Below are positions 1 through 11,200 of a stretch of 64,000 bases of DNA, in pieces. Numbering within the stretch: the stretch's first letter is position 1; the number at the start of each line of letters is the position of its first letter. The position numbers were made by a program, and so were the translations under genes. The stretch is from an uncultured Bacteroidales bacterium (GTDB lineage Bacteria; Bacteroidota; Bacteroidia; Bacteroidales; Paludibacteraceae), in assembly GCA_903911085.1 (NCBI GenBank), contig CAIWCC010000186.1:18951-82950 (forward strand). Direction: 5' to 3'. The notes below the pieces were generated by a model. It worked only from the letters and a program-made list of their open reading frames with translations, searched no databases and had not been told where the DNA came from.

Positions 1-1
1 A

Positions 2-358
2 CCACCTGTAGTAATAAATCCAACTTTTTTAGCTTATCAAAAAGACAAGATAGTACCAGTTCAAAGTGATAATATATCTTGGATAAATACACAAAATCAA
101 GTTGTTACGGTAGTAATGAATAATAATCATAAGTTACACTTGGACGAAACGCTAGAAGAAATTGAAAAGCGATTACCTACTCATAGCTTTTTTAGAGCCA
201 ATCGACAATATATCATTTCTCGAAAAGCTGTTGTAGAAGCCGAACTTTATTTTAACAACAGATTGTCGGTGAAACTGAATCCTCCAGCACCAGAATCTGT
301 AATTATTAGTCGCGAAAAAGTTAGCCAATTCCGAAATTGGTTACAAGGATTGGTGTAA
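2..358 (+). CDS. LytTR-family response regulator, C-terminal part
   Basis: Partial gene cut by the left edge. The frame is open from base 2 and gives about 118 residues up to the TAA at 358. The visible protein is a LytTR DNA-binding domain: a YQKDKIVPVQSDNISWI strand region, then the family signature around HSFFRANRQYIISRKAV, and the closing ISREKVSQFRNWL helix. Such domains normally sit behind a receiver domain and answer a membrane histidine kinase; the receiver would lie outside the window. A strong terminator follows, so it is probably transcribed separately from the SusC operon. Family assignment is firm; target genes cannot be told. Confidence 0.85.
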   Translation, partial: PPVVINPTFLAYQKDKIVPVQSDNISWINTQNQVVTVVMNNNHKLHLDETLEEIEKRLPTHSFFRANRQYIISRKAVVEAELYFNNRLSVKLNPPAPESVIISREKVSQFRNWLQGLV

Positions 359-416
359 ATTTATTGTTATTTTTTATTGAAAACCATATATTACTTGTTT
401 TTTAATTCATGAATTT

Positions 417-456
417 AAGGCTTAAAATAGTAACCTATTTTAAGCCTTTTTTATTT
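417..456 (+). terminator. Rho-independent terminator after the LytTR gene
   Basis: Perfect 14-bp inverted repeat (417-430 against 435-448, arm AAGGCTTAAAATAG) with a 4-base TAAC loop, running into a T-rich tract. The rest of 457-815 shows no gene; it is AT-rich upstream sequence of the SusC operon with no promoter I would defend. Confidence 0.85.
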
Positions 457-815
457 TCAAATTGGTATAATTACATCCAGAAACACTACATTTGTTTGTT
501 GATTTGTTTTAATACTTTTCCTCAATATCACATTCTATTGTGTTAAATACACATGTTTATTAACAGAAAGACTACTGTTTTGCGATTTTGTTATGATTTT
601 AGACCTATATTGTTATGTTATAAGTAAGGTATATTGTTTTTGAAATGCCTTATTTTGTAAGCTCAAAAAAGCAATTATAAAATACTGAAAGTTGAATTCT
701 TGTCACATTTGAATATTCTGAGTTGAACTGTACAGAAGTATAAATGAATTTTGAAAAGTATTAAGAAGCAATAATTATAAAATCAACAAAATCGAGAAAT
801 GTTAATTATCTATTT

Positions 816-3800
816 ATGAAAAACAAAAACAAAATGAAAATGAAAAGTTCTGCGGGAAGAAATTCTCATCGAATGGCTAAGTGGGTTTTGTTATCCCTAT
901 TCATGCTGATTGGGAGCGCGACTTTCGTTGCCTATGGTCAATCGACCAAATCAGGAACTATTACTGGTGTGGTAACCGACGAAACTGGATCGAACGTGCC
1001 AGGTGCTAGTGTAATGATTGAAGGTACTTCAACAGGTACTGTTACCGATTTAGATGGTAAGTTTTCAATCCGCGCTTCGAGCAATGATGTATTGGTGTTT
1101 TCCTTTATTGGTTACACAAAACAAAGAATCAAAGTTGGCGATCAAACCAAAATTAAAGTTGAATTTAAAAGCGACACACAGATGTTAGGCGAAATGCAAG
1201 TAGTTGCATTTGGTAAGCAAAAAAAATCGAGTGTAATTGGTTCTATTACCACCATCGACACCAAGGAATTGAAAGTACCTTCAAGTAACCTTACCACGGC
1301 TTTTGCTGGTAAATTGGCAGGTGTAATTTCTTATCAAAAGGGTGGTGATCCAGGAGCTGAAAACAATATCGACTTCTTTGTGCGTGGTGTGTCTACCATG
1401 GGTGCCTCAAGTAGTCCATTAATATTGATTGACGGAATTGAAAGTACTACAACAGATTTATCGCGCTTGCAACCTGATGATATTGCTACTTTCTCTATTA
1501 TGAAAGATGCTACTTCTACTGCACTTTATGGTGCTCGTGGTGCCAATGGTGTAATGTTGGTTACTACCAAAGAAGGTAAAGAAGGAAAAGCTAAACTTTC
1601 GGTTCGTATTGAAAACACAACTTCAATGCCAACTAGTACTGTTAAGTTTGCCGACCCAGTAACTTACATGCAGATGAATAATGAAGCGACTACAACTCGT
1701 GGATTACAGGAAATTTATTATCCTGAAAAAATCGAAAATACGATTGCAGGAACCAACCAATATTATTATCCTGCTGTTGATTGGCAAGATATGTTGTTTA
1801 AAAAATCAACAAGCAATCAACGTATCAACTTCAATATTTCGGGTGGTAGCAAAGTAGCTCGTTATTATGTAGGATGTACATATAATGTTGATAATGGGGT
1901 TTTGAAAGTAAACGGTACGAACAACTTCAATAACAATATCAAGTTAAATACTTACCAACTTCGTTCCAATGTAAATGTGAATATCACTAAAACCACAGAA
2001 GTAATTCTTCGTTTAGGAATTACAATGGACAATTACCAAGGACCATTGGATGGTGGTACTGGTTTGTATCGAAAAGTGGTTATGTCAAGTCCTGTTGATT
2101 TCCCAGCTTATTATCCAAAAACAGATGATTTATCGTATATTCACCACGTAATGTTTGGTAACAGAGATTATAATGGTGGTTTTATGTTGAATCCGTATGC
2201 CGACATGGTAAAAGGTTATAAAGCAACCTCTAAATCAACAGTTGTTTCAACTTTTGAATTGAAACAAGATTTGAACGGTTTAACCAAAGGACTTACTGCA
2301 CGTGGTATGTTTACCACCAACAGATATGCTACAAGCGGTGCAAGTCGTGAATACATACCATATTATTATAATATATCTCCTGCTGATTACAATCCAGTAC
2401 TTAATACTTACAAGGCTACCAATTTGAATCCATTGACAGCACGAGAGTATCTTTCGTACTCACAAGATGTTCCGTTTGTTACAACTACCACTTATTTTGA
2501 AGGCGCTATGAACTATGATAGAACTTTTGGAAAACATGGAGTAAACGGATTGTTGGTAGGTTATTTACGTAATTACGAAAGAACAGCTACAAGTAGCGAT
2601 GCTGATCCATTGATTTCTACTTTACCAACACGTAATATGGGGCTTTCTGGTCGTTTGGCTTATAACTACGATACACGTTATTTTATAGAAGCTAACTTTG
2701 GCTATAATGGTTCTGAACGTTTTGCTGCTAGTCACCGTTTTGGATTTTTCCCATCTGTTGGTGGTGGTTGGTTAATTTCAAACGAAAAATTCTGGCAAGA
2801 TTACTTTATTAGTGCAATTTCAAAATTAAAATTAAAAGCTACTTATGGTAAAGTAGGTAATGATAATTTGAGTAATGATCCTGCTGATAGATATTTTTAC
2901 CTTTCACAAGTATCATTGGCTAATTCAAGTTACGGTTATACTTTTGGACAAAACAGAAATACTTCTATGGCTGGTGTTTCTATCAACCGTTATGCTAATG
3001 AAGATATTTCTTGGGAATTGTCAACCAAAACTAATTATGGTTTTGAACTAGAATTATTCCGTGCTTTAGAATTGCAAGTTGATTATTTTACCGATAATCG
3101 TACCAACGTATTAATGACTCGTTCAAATGTTCCATCAACTCTCGGTCTTATCGATTATTCAAAAGTAAGAGCAAATACTGGTGCTATCGAAAGTCATGGG
3201 GTAGATTTATCTTTGGATTACAAGAAAAATTTCAAAGGTGGATTTTGGGTAACTTCTCACAATACATTTACTTTTGCTACCAACAAAATCACAAAAAAGG
3301 ATGAGCCTAATTATAGCGCAACACCTTGGTTGTCGAATATCGGTAATAACTATAATCAAAGTTATGGATATGTAGCAGAGCGTCTTTTTGTAGATGAACA
3401 AGATATTGTTAACTCGCCAGACCAAAGAAGTTCTTTTGGAACTGTACAAGCTGGTGATATCAAATACAAAGATATTAACAAAGACGGTAAAATTGACGGT
3501 TACGATAGAGTGCCAATTGGTAATCCTACAGTTCCCGAAATTACTTACGGTTTTGGTATTTCTACTGGTTACAAAGGTTTTGACTTTTCTGTTTTCTTCC
3601 AAGGATCAGCAAACAGAGCTTTCTGGATTAATCCTACAACAACTTCACCATTCGTAAATACCTCTAGTTCTAGTGGTGCTTCAATAAGTGGTGCTTACAA
3701 TCAATTATTGCAAGTTTATGCCGATGATCACTGGACAGAAGCTAACCGTAATCCTTATGCTTTGTGGCCACGTCTTTCAACTACTTTGATTTCTAATAAC

Positions 3801-4046
3801 GTGCAAAACAGTACTTGGTTTATGCGTGATGGTAGTTTTATGCGTCTAAAAAATGTTGAGTTTGGATATTCTTTCCCTGTAAAGAAACTAAGAATAATTG
3901 GAATGGAAAGTGCACGTATTTACTATAGTGGAACGAACCTTTTGACATTTAGTAAATTCAAATTATGGGATCCAGAAATGGGTGGAAACGGATTGGCTTA
4001 CCCAATTCAGAAAACTCATAATATTGGTTTAACAGTGTCGTTTTAA
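816..4046 (+). CDS. SusC/RagA-type TonB-dependent outer-membrane transporter
   Basis: 1076 residues, normal for SusC. A basic N-terminus and hydrophobic signal (about residues 20-41, ending VAYGQ) is followed by a carboxypeptidase-regulatory-like domain (GTITGVVTDETGSNVPGAS to about residue 120). Next comes the plug, with the SusC signatures FVRGVSTMGASSSPLILIDG and MKDATSTALYGARGANGV, then a beta-barrel ending in the usual aromatic VSF. It should import oligosaccharides with energy from TonB, paired with the SusD encoded 12 bases downstream. An in-frame ATG after the first few codons is also possible as start. Substrate cannot be read from sequence; the neighbouring enzymes suggest a complex plant- or alga-like glycan. 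Confidence 0.95.
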   Translation: MKNKNKMKMKSSAGRNSHRMAKWVLLSLFMLIGSATFVAYGQSTKSGTITGVVTDETGSNVPGASVMIEGTSTGTVTDLDGKFSIRASSNDVLVFSFIGYTKQRIKVGDQTKIKVEFKSDTQMLGEMQVVAFGKQKKSSVIGSITTIDTKELKVPSSNLTTAFAGKLAGVISYQKGGDPGAENNIDFFVRGVSTMGASSSPLILIDGIESTTTDLSRLQPDDIATFSIMKDATSTALYGARGANGVMLVTTKEGKEGKAKLSVRIENTTSMPTSTVKFADPVTYMQMNNEATTTRGLQEIYYPEKIENTIAGTNQYYYPAVDWQDMLFKKSTSNQRINFNISGGSKVARYYVGCTYNVDNGVLKVNGTNNFNNNIKLNTYQLRSNVNVNITKTTEVILRLGITMDNYQGPLDGGTGLYRKVVMSSPVDFPAYYPKTDDLSYIHHVMFGNRDYNGGFMLNPYADMVKGYKATSKSTVVSTFELKQDLNGLTKGLTARGMFTTNRYATSGASREYIPYYYNISPADYNPVLNTYKATNLNPLTAREYLSYSQDVPFVTTTTYFEGAMNYDRTFGKHGVNGLLVGYLRNYERTATSSDADPLISTLPTRNMGLSGRLAYNYDTRYFIEANFGYNGSERFAASHRFGFFPSVGGGWLISNEKFWQDYFISAISKLKLKATYGKVGNDNLSNDPADRYFYLSQVSLANSSYGYTFGQNRNTSMAGVSINRYANEDISWELSTKTNYGFELELFRALELQVDYFTDNRTNVLMTRSNVPSTLGLIDYSKVRANTGAIESHGVDLSLDYKKNFKGGFWVTSHNTFTFATNKITKKDEPNYSATPWLSNIGNNYNQSYGYVAERLFVDEQDIVNSPDQRSSFGTVQAGDIKYKDINKDGKIDGYDRVPIGNPTVPEITYGFGISTGYKGFDFSVFFQGSANRAFWINPTTTSPFVNTSSSSGASISGAYNQLLQVYADDHWTEANRNPYALWPRLSTTLISNNVQNSTWFMRDGSFMRLKNVEFGYSFPVKKLRIIGMESARIYYSGTNLLTFSKFKLWDPEMGGNGLAYPIQKTHNIGLTVSF

Positions 4047-4058
4047 TCAAATAAAATA

Positions 4059-6023
4059 ATGAAAGATATGAAAAAAATTAAATATATATTGATTGTAGCT
4101 CTAATGCTACCAATAATTAATGCTTGTAATTATCTGGACGTTGTGCCTGATAATATAGCTACTATTGATAACGTTTTTCGTGATAGAAATTCTGCCGAAA
4201 GTTATCTATACACTTGCTACTCGTTTATGCCAGCACATAACAATACTCAGGCAAATCCAGGTAATATGTTGTCTGATGAGTTTGCCAATAATAAATTAAA
4301 TTGGGCTACAAATAGAACAATAACAGAAACTGGTAACAATGCTTCTAATCCAATGATAAACTATTGGGATGGAAGTAAAAGTATGTTTACTGGTATCAGA
4401 TGTTGCAATTTGTTTTTGGAGCAAATTGATAATATTCCAGATATTTCGGCAGAAGAAGCGTTGCGTTGGAAAGCCGAAGCCAATTTTTTGAAAGCCTATT
4501 ATCATTGGTATTTGTTTAGTCTTTACGGTCCAATTCCAATTATTGATAATAATTTATCTATCAATGCAAGCGCCGATGATATGAAAGTATATCGCGAGCC
4601 AGTTGATAAGGTAGTTGATTATATTGTGGCTACAATTGATGCTGCTTTGCCCGATCTACCGTCTGATTTGACAGGCAAGGAATTGACTGAAATAGGACGA
4701 ATAACGCGTCCAGCGGCAATGGCAATTAAAGCGCGCGTTTTAGTAACTGCAGCAAGCCCTTTGTTCAATGGAAATGCCGATTACAATACATTTAAAGATA
4801 ACAGAGGACTTAATTTGTTTCCAACAGGTGATGCTAAAATTGAGAAATGGCAACGTGCTGCCACGGCTTGTAAAGAAGCTATCGACGCATGTGAAGCTTC
4901 AGGTTTAGGATTGTATCATTTTGGAGGAGTACCATATAGTGCACCTGCAGGTCTTAAAATTAACGACTCTATCAGATATGAAATTCAACCAGCAATGATT
5001 TTTGGTGAGATTACTGCCAATAATGAGGCTATTTGGTTACAAACTAATGTTACAGCTGGTCAATCGACAAATATTCCTCAAGCATTGTTTACAGGTATCG
5101 TAAGTTCAACAACTTTATATGGTGCAAGTAATGCATACCCATGGGAATCGCCTTCGCTTAATTCAGCTGAGTTATTCTACTCAAAAGATGGTGTGCCTAT
5201 CGACGAAGATAGTGCTTGGGTAAACAATGGTTGGTTCAACGACCGTTTTAAAGTAGATCCAAATTACTTGACAAGACAAGACCATAGATTTTATATCAAA
5301 CAAGGTTATCAAACTGCAATTTTTCACTTGAACAGAGAAAGCCGTTATTATGGTTCATTAGGTTTTGATGGTGCCAATTGGTTTGGATTTGGTGTTACAG
5401 ATGTAAATAATCAGTATTTTGTGAAAGATTTTAATGGTTCATATACAAACCCATTGTCTGGATTTTATAACAGAAAATTTGTGCCATACAAAACAGTTAT
5501 GGATGCAAAAACGCCTGGTAGTATTCAAAACGGTATTACTTATTGGTCAAATTCTTTCCCAATAATGCGTATGGCCGATTTGTATTTATTGTATGCCGAA
5601 GCTTTGAATGAAGTTGACCCAAGTACAACAAATCCAGATATTCTTAAATATGTTGATATGGTTCGCGAAAGAGCTAATCTAAAAGGCGTTGCTTATAGCT
5701 GGAATACTTTTGCATTACCAATTTACAAAAACAAATATGCTAATCAAGCAGGTATGCGTCAAATTATTCAACGCGAACGTATGATTGAATTGGCTTTCGA
5801 GGGTCAAGGTGGTTTCGACCGTCGTCGTTGGAAAATGATGGATAAATTGCTTGCTAAGGGTACAATTAGAGGTTTTGCAACTGTGAAAAATGAAACTTTA
5901 GAATCATATCTAACTCCAGATGTACTTTGGGCAACAGATTTTAAATTTAGAGATTATTTTTGGCCTATCAAAACTAGTAACTTGCAAGTTAATACTAATC
6001 TAGTTCAAAATCCAGGATGGTAA
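4059..6023 (+). CDS. SusD/RagB-family glycan-binding lipoprotein
   Basis: 654 residues with a lipoprotein signal and lipobox (IINAC, Cys about residue 23), then the typical CNYLDVVPDN start. The family landmarks are visible: WKAEANFLKAYYHWYLFSLYGPIP in the SusD N-terminal region and the C-terminal RMADLYLLYAEALNEV and RQIIQRERMIELAFEGQ stretches. It caps the SusC barrel on the cell surface and binds the incoming glycan. The upstream gene ends 12 bases before it. A second ATG three codons in (4068) is an equally good start and leaves the lipobox intact. Confidence 0.95.
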   Translation: MKDMKKIKYILIVALMLPIINACNYLDVVPDNIATIDNVFRDRNSAESYLYTCYSFMPAHNNTQANPGNMLSDEFANNKLNWATNRTITETGNNASNPMINYWDGSKSMFTGIRCCNLFLEQIDNIPDISAEEALRWKAEANFLKAYYHWYLFSLYGPIPIIDNNLSINASADDMKVYREPVDKVVDYIVATIDAALPDLPSDLTGKELTEIGRITRPAAMAIKARVLVTAASPLFNGNADYNTFKDNRGLNLFPTGDAKIEKWQRAATACKEAIDACEASGLGLYHFGGVPYSAPAGLKINDSIRYEIQPAMIFGEITANNEAIWLQTNVTAGQSTNIPQALFTGIVSSTTLYGASNAYPWESPSLNSAELFYSKDGVPIDEDSAWVNNGWFNDRFKVDPNYLTRQDHRFYIKQGYQTAIFHLNRESRYYGSLGFDGANWFGFGVTDVNNQYFVKDFNGSYTNPLSGFYNRKFVPYKTVMDAKTPGSIQNGITYWSNSFPIMRMADLYLLYAEALNEVDPSTTNPDILKYVDMVRERANLKGVAYSWNTFALPIYKNKYANQAGMRQIIQRERMIELAFEGQGGFDRRRWKMMDKLLAKGTIRGFATVKNETLESYLTPDVLWATDFKFRDYFWPIKTSNLQVNTNLVQNPGW

Positions 6024-6111
6024 TTATTTAAAGAATTAATTTAACGTGGCGTGTTTTGAGTATTATTCAAATTTCTTCAAAAACGGCACTTAATCAAAAT
6101 ACAATAAAAAT

Positions 6112-7359
6112 ATGAAAAAAATAATTTTAATGCTGATTTCGGTCTTAGCAATGGGTATGTACTCATGCAAAGAGGATATTATTGGGCAATACCCAGTGGA
6201 ATTTACACCACCTGGAGTTGTGTCGGATGTAACATACGATACTTTGCCAGGTGCTGTATTGCTATCATACAAACTTCCAATTGACAAGGATTTAATGTAC
6301 GTAAAAGCTACTTACACTTTGGATAATGGAACAAAAATGGAGGCTGCTGCTTCTGCTTTTACCAATAAATTATTAATTGATGGGTTTGGAAAAGGCGATA
6401 GCGTTAGAACAGTAACTTTGGTTGCTGTGGACTTAAATCAAAATGTTTCGGCACCTATTGAAGTTAAAGTAGTTCCTAAAGAATCTCCAATTTATGACGT
6501 ATTTAGATCAATTAAAGCAGGAGTAGATTTTGGTGGAATATATTTGAAATGGAAAAATCCATTAAAAGCCAAAGTGATTGTAATTGCTACCACACCTGAT
6601 GCAGCAGGAAAACCTGTAGTTACGCTTGGTGGAAAATTCTATTCTTTTGCCGATTCTGCTACTGTTAATGTGAGAGGTTATGATACTATACCACGTAATT
6701 TTTATATTCAAATTGCTGACAGATGGGGTAATAAAACAGCCATTGATACTTTGAAAGAGGTAAAACCATTGTATGAAATCGAAATTCCAAAAATCAATTT
6801 CAGAAAATGGAACCCAACAGATATACCTTACCAAGAATATAATGGATCATTTGGAATTAGTGTAACTTGGGATGGTAAATGGGGTGCACTTTTTGGTAAT
6901 CAATGTTACAGTACTGCTAGTGGTGGTAATACAACTTCAAGTGTCACTTATGATTTGAATTACTTGGCTCAAACAACAGGAAAAGGTTTAGTTATTCCAA
7001 GTCGTATGAAAATTTACGCACGTTCTGGTTATGGTTTCTCAGCTATTCCAAAGAATATAAGAGTTTGGGGTTCTACAAGTGCAAGTGTACTCACTACTAA
7101 TACTGAAGGTCCTGATGCTTGGGTGCTTTTAAGCCCACCCGAAGGTTTCCTAATTGCACCTCTATCTGGAGCAAGTGGTTTAACTCCAACTGCCGCCGAT
7201 AAAAAAGCAATTGAAGAAGATGGAATTGATTTAATTTTTGGACCAGGAAAGCAACCTATTAGATACGTTCGTATTGAAAGTGTTTCAATGTGGAATACTG
7301 CGGCATCAATTAAGTCGTTCACTTATGCCGAAATTACTTGGTTTGGAAAAGTTCAATAG
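6112..7359 (+). CDS. Surface lipoprotein, DUF4959/DUF5000-like (SusE-position)
   Basis: 415 residues with a lipoprotein signal (MYSCKED, Cys about residue 19). The N-terminal third is Ig/FnIII-like (PPGVVSDVTYDTLPGAVLLSY), a second Ig-like module follows, and the C-terminal 180 residues resemble a discoidin-type jelly roll (residues about 250-415, with YARSGYGFSAIPKNIRVWGS and IRYVRIESVSMW). This order matches DUF4959-DUF5126-DUF5000 proteins encoded after SusC/SusD pairs. These are thought to bind glycans at the cell surface. It follows SusD by 88 bases in the same direction. No catalytic residues are expected. The domain naming is from memory of the families, not from a search. Confidence 0.8.
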   Translation: MKKIILMLISVLAMGMYSCKEDIIGQYPVEFTPPGVVSDVTYDTLPGAVLLSYKLPIDKDLMYVKATYTLDNGTKMEAAASAFTNKLLIDGFGKGDSVRTVTLVAVDLNQNVSAPIEVKVVPKESPIYDVFRSIKAGVDFGGIYLKWKNPLKAKVIVIATTPDAAGKPVVTLGGKFYSFADSATVNVRGYDTIPRNFYIQIADRWGNKTAIDTLKEVKPLYEIEIPKINFRKWNPTDIPYQEYNGSFGISVTWDGKWGALFGNQCYSTASGGNTTSSVTYDLNYLAQTTGKGLVIPSRMKIYARSGYGFSAIPKNIRVWGSTSASVLTTNTEGPDAWVLLSPPEGFLIAPLSGASGLTPTAADKKAIEEDGIDLIFGPGKQPIRYVRIESVSMWNTAASIKSFTYAEITWFGKVQ

Positions 7360-7375
7360 TATTATTTTAAAATAT

Positions 7376-8101
7376 ATGAAAATGAAAAATATTAAATATG
7401 TAATAATAGTCCTATTGGCTTTTGTAGGACTTGTTGGATGTACCGACAATAATGCACTTCACGACCAATATTTGGCAAATGGTGAAGATATGTTGATTGG
7501 AAAATTGGATACCATCAGATTTTATGGTGGCGATCAAAGGGGTAGATTGGTTATTTGGGCTGGCGATTTTAGAGCTACCAAATTTTCTATATCTCGCAAC
7601 GATACTGTGTTGAAAAAGTTCGACTTAAGTGCAACCAATAGAAAGGATTCTATGGTGTTCTTTTTTAATAACTTATTGGAAGGTACCAATGTTTTGCAAT
7701 TCCTTACATGGAATGCCGACAGTACAGTACATTCAATTGCGATTAGCAAAACTGTAACCACTTGGGGTAATAAATACCGTTCGTTTTTGACTTATAGAAA
7801 TATATTGTCATCGAAATTTAATTTGTTGACCAAGGCTTATACGCTAACTTGGACTGCTAATAATGCAGTAGAACCAATGTTTGGTAAATTTGCAATTGGA
7901 CACGAGATTACTTATGTAAATACCGATCTTGAAACAAAATTCATTCGTGATATTTATACAAATTTATCGTCGCCAACTATTACTACTCCATTATTAAAAT
8001 TCCCTACTACTGGAGGTTCGTATTCTTATAGAATGTTGTATTTACCAGATGCTTCTTGTATTGATACATTTAGAACTGCGTATAAAACAATTACTCCTTA
8101 A
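7376..8101 (+). CDS. DUF4998-like lipoprotein
   Basis: 241 residues from the ATG at 7376, chosen because it directly precedes a lipoprotein signal (VIIVLLAFVGLVGCTDN, Cys about residue 22) and clears the upstream stop at 7359; a longer reading overlaps the upstream gene and has no signal. The N-terminal part has the short beta-strand pattern of DUF4998 domains (LIGKLDTIRFYGGDQRGRLV), which recur in SusE/F positions. It is probably a glycan-binding or assembly partner at the surface. Last gene of the SusC operon; a strong terminator follows 43 bases later. Confidence 0.75.
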   Translation: MKMKNIKYVIIVLLAFVGLVGCTDNNALHDQYLANGEDMLIGKLDTIRFYGGDQRGRLVIWAGDFRATKFSISRNDTVLKKFDLSATNRKDSMVFFFNNLLEGTNVLQFLTWNADSTVHSIAISKTVTTWGNKYRSFLTYRNILSSKFNLLTKAYTLTWTANNAVEPMFGKFAIGHEITYVNTDLETKFIRDIYTNLSSPTITTPLLKFPTTGGSYSYRMLYLPDASCIDTFRTAYKTITP

Positions 8102-8143
8102 TAATTATCAAATTGCTATTTTAAGGAAGATTTATTTTTTATC

Positions 8144-8189
8144 TGAGACCTCAATATTATTTTTCTAATGTTGAGGTCTCATTTTTTTT
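8144..8189 (+). terminator. Terminator of the SusC/D operon
   Basis: Inverted repeat TGAGACCTCAA / TTGAGGTCTCA (8144-8154 against 8171-8181), extended by weaker pairing toward the loop, followed by a run of T. It separates the SusC/D operon from the downstream hydrolases. Confidence 0.9.
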
Positions 8190-8404
8190 ATTCAGACATT
8201 GTTAAATACATATTTTTATAATTGAATTAAAATATTTGCTTATAAATTCAATAAATGGTATAAATTTGTTCCAAATCGACCATTATAAGTAACATTTATA
8301 TTGTTATCTAACATAAGATTATATTATCTTTGTCATCCCAAATGACGTTTTTAAAATGAATTAAGTTATGGACAAAATAGGATGTCGTATGAATAAAAAA
8401 GAAT

Positions 8405-8585
8405 AGAACACGGATTTGACGGATTAAGCGGATAAATACGGATAATATTTTAACGGATTGAGAACTGATTTAAGTCATGTAAACATGACTGATAATACCT
8501 AAACAATTGAAAATCATTCCGATTTATCGGAATTAAAATCCGTTTTTTTATCCGCTTAATCAGCGTTTATCCGCGTTCCATTCAT
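8405..8585. repeat. Dispersed inverted-repeat element F, copy 1
   Basis: About 180 bases with imperfect terminal inverted arms: AACACGGATTTGACGGATTA near 8407 and the complementary TCCGCTTAATCAGCGTTTAT near 8550. A central perfect palindrome TTCCGATTTATCGGAA lies at 8517-8532. A second copy with the same arms and centre lies at 46371-46541, also between gene blocks. No coding potential. Looks like a MITE-type or REP-type element. The remainder of 8190-8789 holds no gene. Confidence 0.75.
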
Positions 8586-8789
8586 TTTCTTTTTAATACA
8601 ATAAATACGACATTATTTACTTCCACTTACTTAATTCACATTTCCAATAAATTATTCTTACAACTTGGCTATTAAGAATTCTATGGTTGATAATTTCAAA
8701 AAAAATAACTGCGTCTGTAATTTTCATTGTTTATAATATCAACAAAGCAGCAAACAATCTTTAATAATTATATTTATAATTTTTCACTC

Positions 8790-11159
8790 ATGACAAATCA
8801 CTTTCGTTTTTTATCGAGAAAGCTATTTTTATTAGTTTTTGTAATTCAAGTAGTGTTCAGTAATTTATCTGCCCAGCAGTATAAACTATGGTACGACAAA
8901 CCCGCACAACGTTGGACCGAAGCATTGCCTATTGGTAACGGTCGACTTGGTGCAATGATTTACGGTGGCACCGAAAAAGAAACCATTCAGTTCAACGAAG
9001 AAACCGTTTGGTCGGGTCAGCCGCACGATTATGCACACAAAGGTGCTTATCAGTTTCTGGATTCTATTCGCAACCTGCTTTGGGCAGGTAAGCAGAAAGA
9101 GGCTCATAGCCTTGGTGACAAGGAATTTATGTCTCAACCGCTTGGCCAACAATGCTACCAACCATTTGGAGATGTGCTGTTGAATTTTCCTGGACATGCT
9201 ACTGCTACCAATTTTTATCGCGATTTAACCTTGAGCAATGCCTTATCATCTGTTAGCTACGAAGTTGCTGGTGTGAAATACAAACGTGAAGTTTTTGCAT
9301 CTTTTCCCGACCAAGCAATTTTTATCAAAATTACAGCAGATAAGCCCAAATCGTTGAGTTTTTCAGTTTCAATGGCTTGTCCACACAAACAGAATACGAT
9401 TACTGCAAATGGTAATCAATTGGTTTTGAAAGGAAAATCTAATAATTACTATAGCACTAGTTATCCCGAAAGTAAAATTACTTTCGAGTCCCGACTGCTG
9501 GTTCAGAACGAGGGTGGAAAACTTACTATTAATCAAAATTCAATTAACGTTGAACAAGCTACTAGCGTAGTGTTGAAATTAGTGGCGGCTACCAATTTTG
9601 TGAATTATAAAGATATAAGTGCCAATCCTTCTGCTCGTTGCGATGCATATCAACAAAAGGTTACTGGTGAAAATTACGAAATTGCACGCGCTAAACATAT
9701 TGCCGATTATCAAAAACTTTATAATCGTACCACCATCGATTTGGGCAAAAGCGAACTATCGAACCGTCCCACCAATATACGTTTGAATACCTACAAAGAC
9801 GATAAAGACCCTAATTTGGTGTCGATTCTTTATCAGTACGGTCGCTATTTGCTTATTTCTTCTTCACGCCCCGGAACTCAACCAGCCAATTTACAAGGAA
9901 TTTGGAATGATAAACTTTTTCCACCTTGGGATAGCAAATATACAACCAACATCAATACCGAGATGAATTATTGGTTGGCCGAAATGACCAATCTGTCGGA
10001 ATGTACGCAACCACTTTTCGAAATGCTAAAAGACTTGTCGGTTACTGGACAAAATGTGGCGAAAGAGCATTACAACCAAAAAGGATGGGTTCTTCATCAC
10101 AATACCGATATCTGGCGGGGAGCTGCACCTATAAATGCGTCTAATCATGGTATTTGGATGGGTGGTAGCGGTTGGTTATGCGAACATCTATGGTGGCATT
10201 ACGAATATACCGGCGACAAGAAATTCCTGAGCCAAACGGCTTATCCTGTTATGAAAGGTGCTGCTGAATTTTACGCTGGTTTTTTGGTTCCCGACCCAAA
10301 ACACCCTGAGTGGTTGGTAAGCGGACCAAGCAACAGCCCTGAAAATGGCGGGTTGGTAATGGGGCCAACCATGGATCATCAGATTATTCGTAATCTTTTT
10401 GCCAATACCATTGATGCGGCAAAAATACTTGGAGTGGATACAAAATTTAGTTCCATGTTGAAGGAAAAAATGGCTAAAATTGCACCCAATCAGATTGGAA
10501 AATACGGACAACTTCAGGAATGGGTGGAAGACAAAGACGATCCGAAAAGTCAGCACCGCCATGTTTCGCATTTATGGGGATTGCATCCGGGCAACGAAAT
10601 TTCGCCACTCACTACTCCCGAATTGGCAGAGGCTTGCCGTGTTACATTAAAACACCGTGGCGACGAAGGTACAGGTTGGTCGCGTGCATGGAAAATCAAC
10701 TTTTGGGCACGTTTGCTCGATGGCGATCATGCATACTTGATTCTTAATAACCTTATTCTGCCATCTCTTACACCAGATGCCGTAAATATGAATGAAGGTG
10801 GTGGACTTTATCCAAACTTGTTTGATGCGCATCCACCTTTCCAAATTGATGGTAATTTCGGCGCAACTTCGGGCATTACCGAAATGTTGCTTCAAACACA
10901 TTTACGCGACAAAAACGGCGATTATTTCCTCGATATTTTGCCTGCATTACCAACAAAACTTGCCGATGGTAAAGTTACAGGCTTAATTGCTCGTGGTGGT
11001 TTTGGTGTAAGTATTGAATGGAAAAATGGTTCGTTGGTTGCTTTACAAGTTGTTTCAAAAAATGGAAATAAGTTGAATGTGAGATACAAAGGAAAAGTTG
11101 TAACTCAGAAAACAGAAAAAGCTAAAGTGTATAAATTTACATCGGTAAACTTTAAATAA
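8790..11159 (+). CDS. GH95 alpha-L-fucosidase (or alpha-galactosidase)
   Basis: 789 residues from the ATG at 8790, which gives a proper signal peptide ([19 protein letters not shown]); a longer reading only adds non-signal residues. GH95 hallmarks are clear: [20 protein letters not shown] at the mature start, [13 protein letters not shown] in the barrel, [13 protein letters not shown], and [12 protein letters not shown] near the C-terminus. Putative catalytic set by analogy with Bifidobacterium AfcA: N387 and N389 (NxN motif), E518 in SPEN as likely acid, D687 in IDGNFG. It removes terminal alpha-1,2-fucose or related sugars by inversion. No sorting domain, so probably periplasmic. The next gene starts about 40 bases downstream, so the two are likely cotranscribed. 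Confidence 0.9.
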   Translation: MTNHFRFLSRKLFLLVFVIQVVFSNLSAQQYKLWYDKPAQRWTEALPIGNGRLGAMIYGGTEKETIQFNEETVWSGQPHDYAHKGAYQFLDSIRNLLWAGKQKEAHSLGDKEFMSQPLGQQCYQPFGDVLLNFPGHATATNFYRDLTLSNALSSVSYEVAGVKYKREVFASFPDQAIFIKITADKPKSLSFSVSMACPHKQNTITANGNQLVLKGKSNNYYSTSYPESKITFESRLLVQNEGGKLTINQNSINVEQATSVVLKLVAATNFVNYKDISANPSARCDAYQQKVTGENYEIARAKHIADYQKLYNRTTIDLGKSELSNRPTNIRLNTYKDDKDPNLVSILYQYGRYLLISSSRPGTQPANLQGIWNDKLFPPWDSKYTTNINTEMNYWLAEMTNLSECTQPLFEMLKDLSVTGQNVAKEHYNQKGWVLHHNTDIWRGAAPINASNHGIWMGGSGWLCEHLWWHYEYTGDKKFLSQTAYPVMKGAAEFYAGFLVPDPKHPEWLVSGPSNSPENGGLVMGPTMDHQIIRNLFANTIDAAKILGVDTKFSSMLKEKMAKIAPNQIGKYGQLQEWVEDKDDPKSQHRHVSHLWGLHPGNEISPLTTPELAEACRVTLKHRGDEGTGWSRAWKINFWARLLDGDHAYLILNNLILPSLTPDAVNMNEGGGLYPNLFDAHPPFQIDGNFGATSGITEMLLQTHLRDKNGDYFLDILPALPTKLADGKVTGLIARGGFGVSIEWKNGSLVALQVVSKNGNKLNVRYKGKVVTQKTEKAKVYKFTSVNFK

Positions 11160-11200
11160 AATTCAAATTGAATACAAATTTTATAAATCAAAAACAGATT

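Noticed and set aside
579..612. Possible SusC promoter (TTTG and TATATTG)
   Set aside because: Spacing of 23 bases and a poor -7 match; not convincing.
3207..3602. Minus-strand frame inside SusC
   Set aside because: Shadow of a clear SusC gene on the plus strand.
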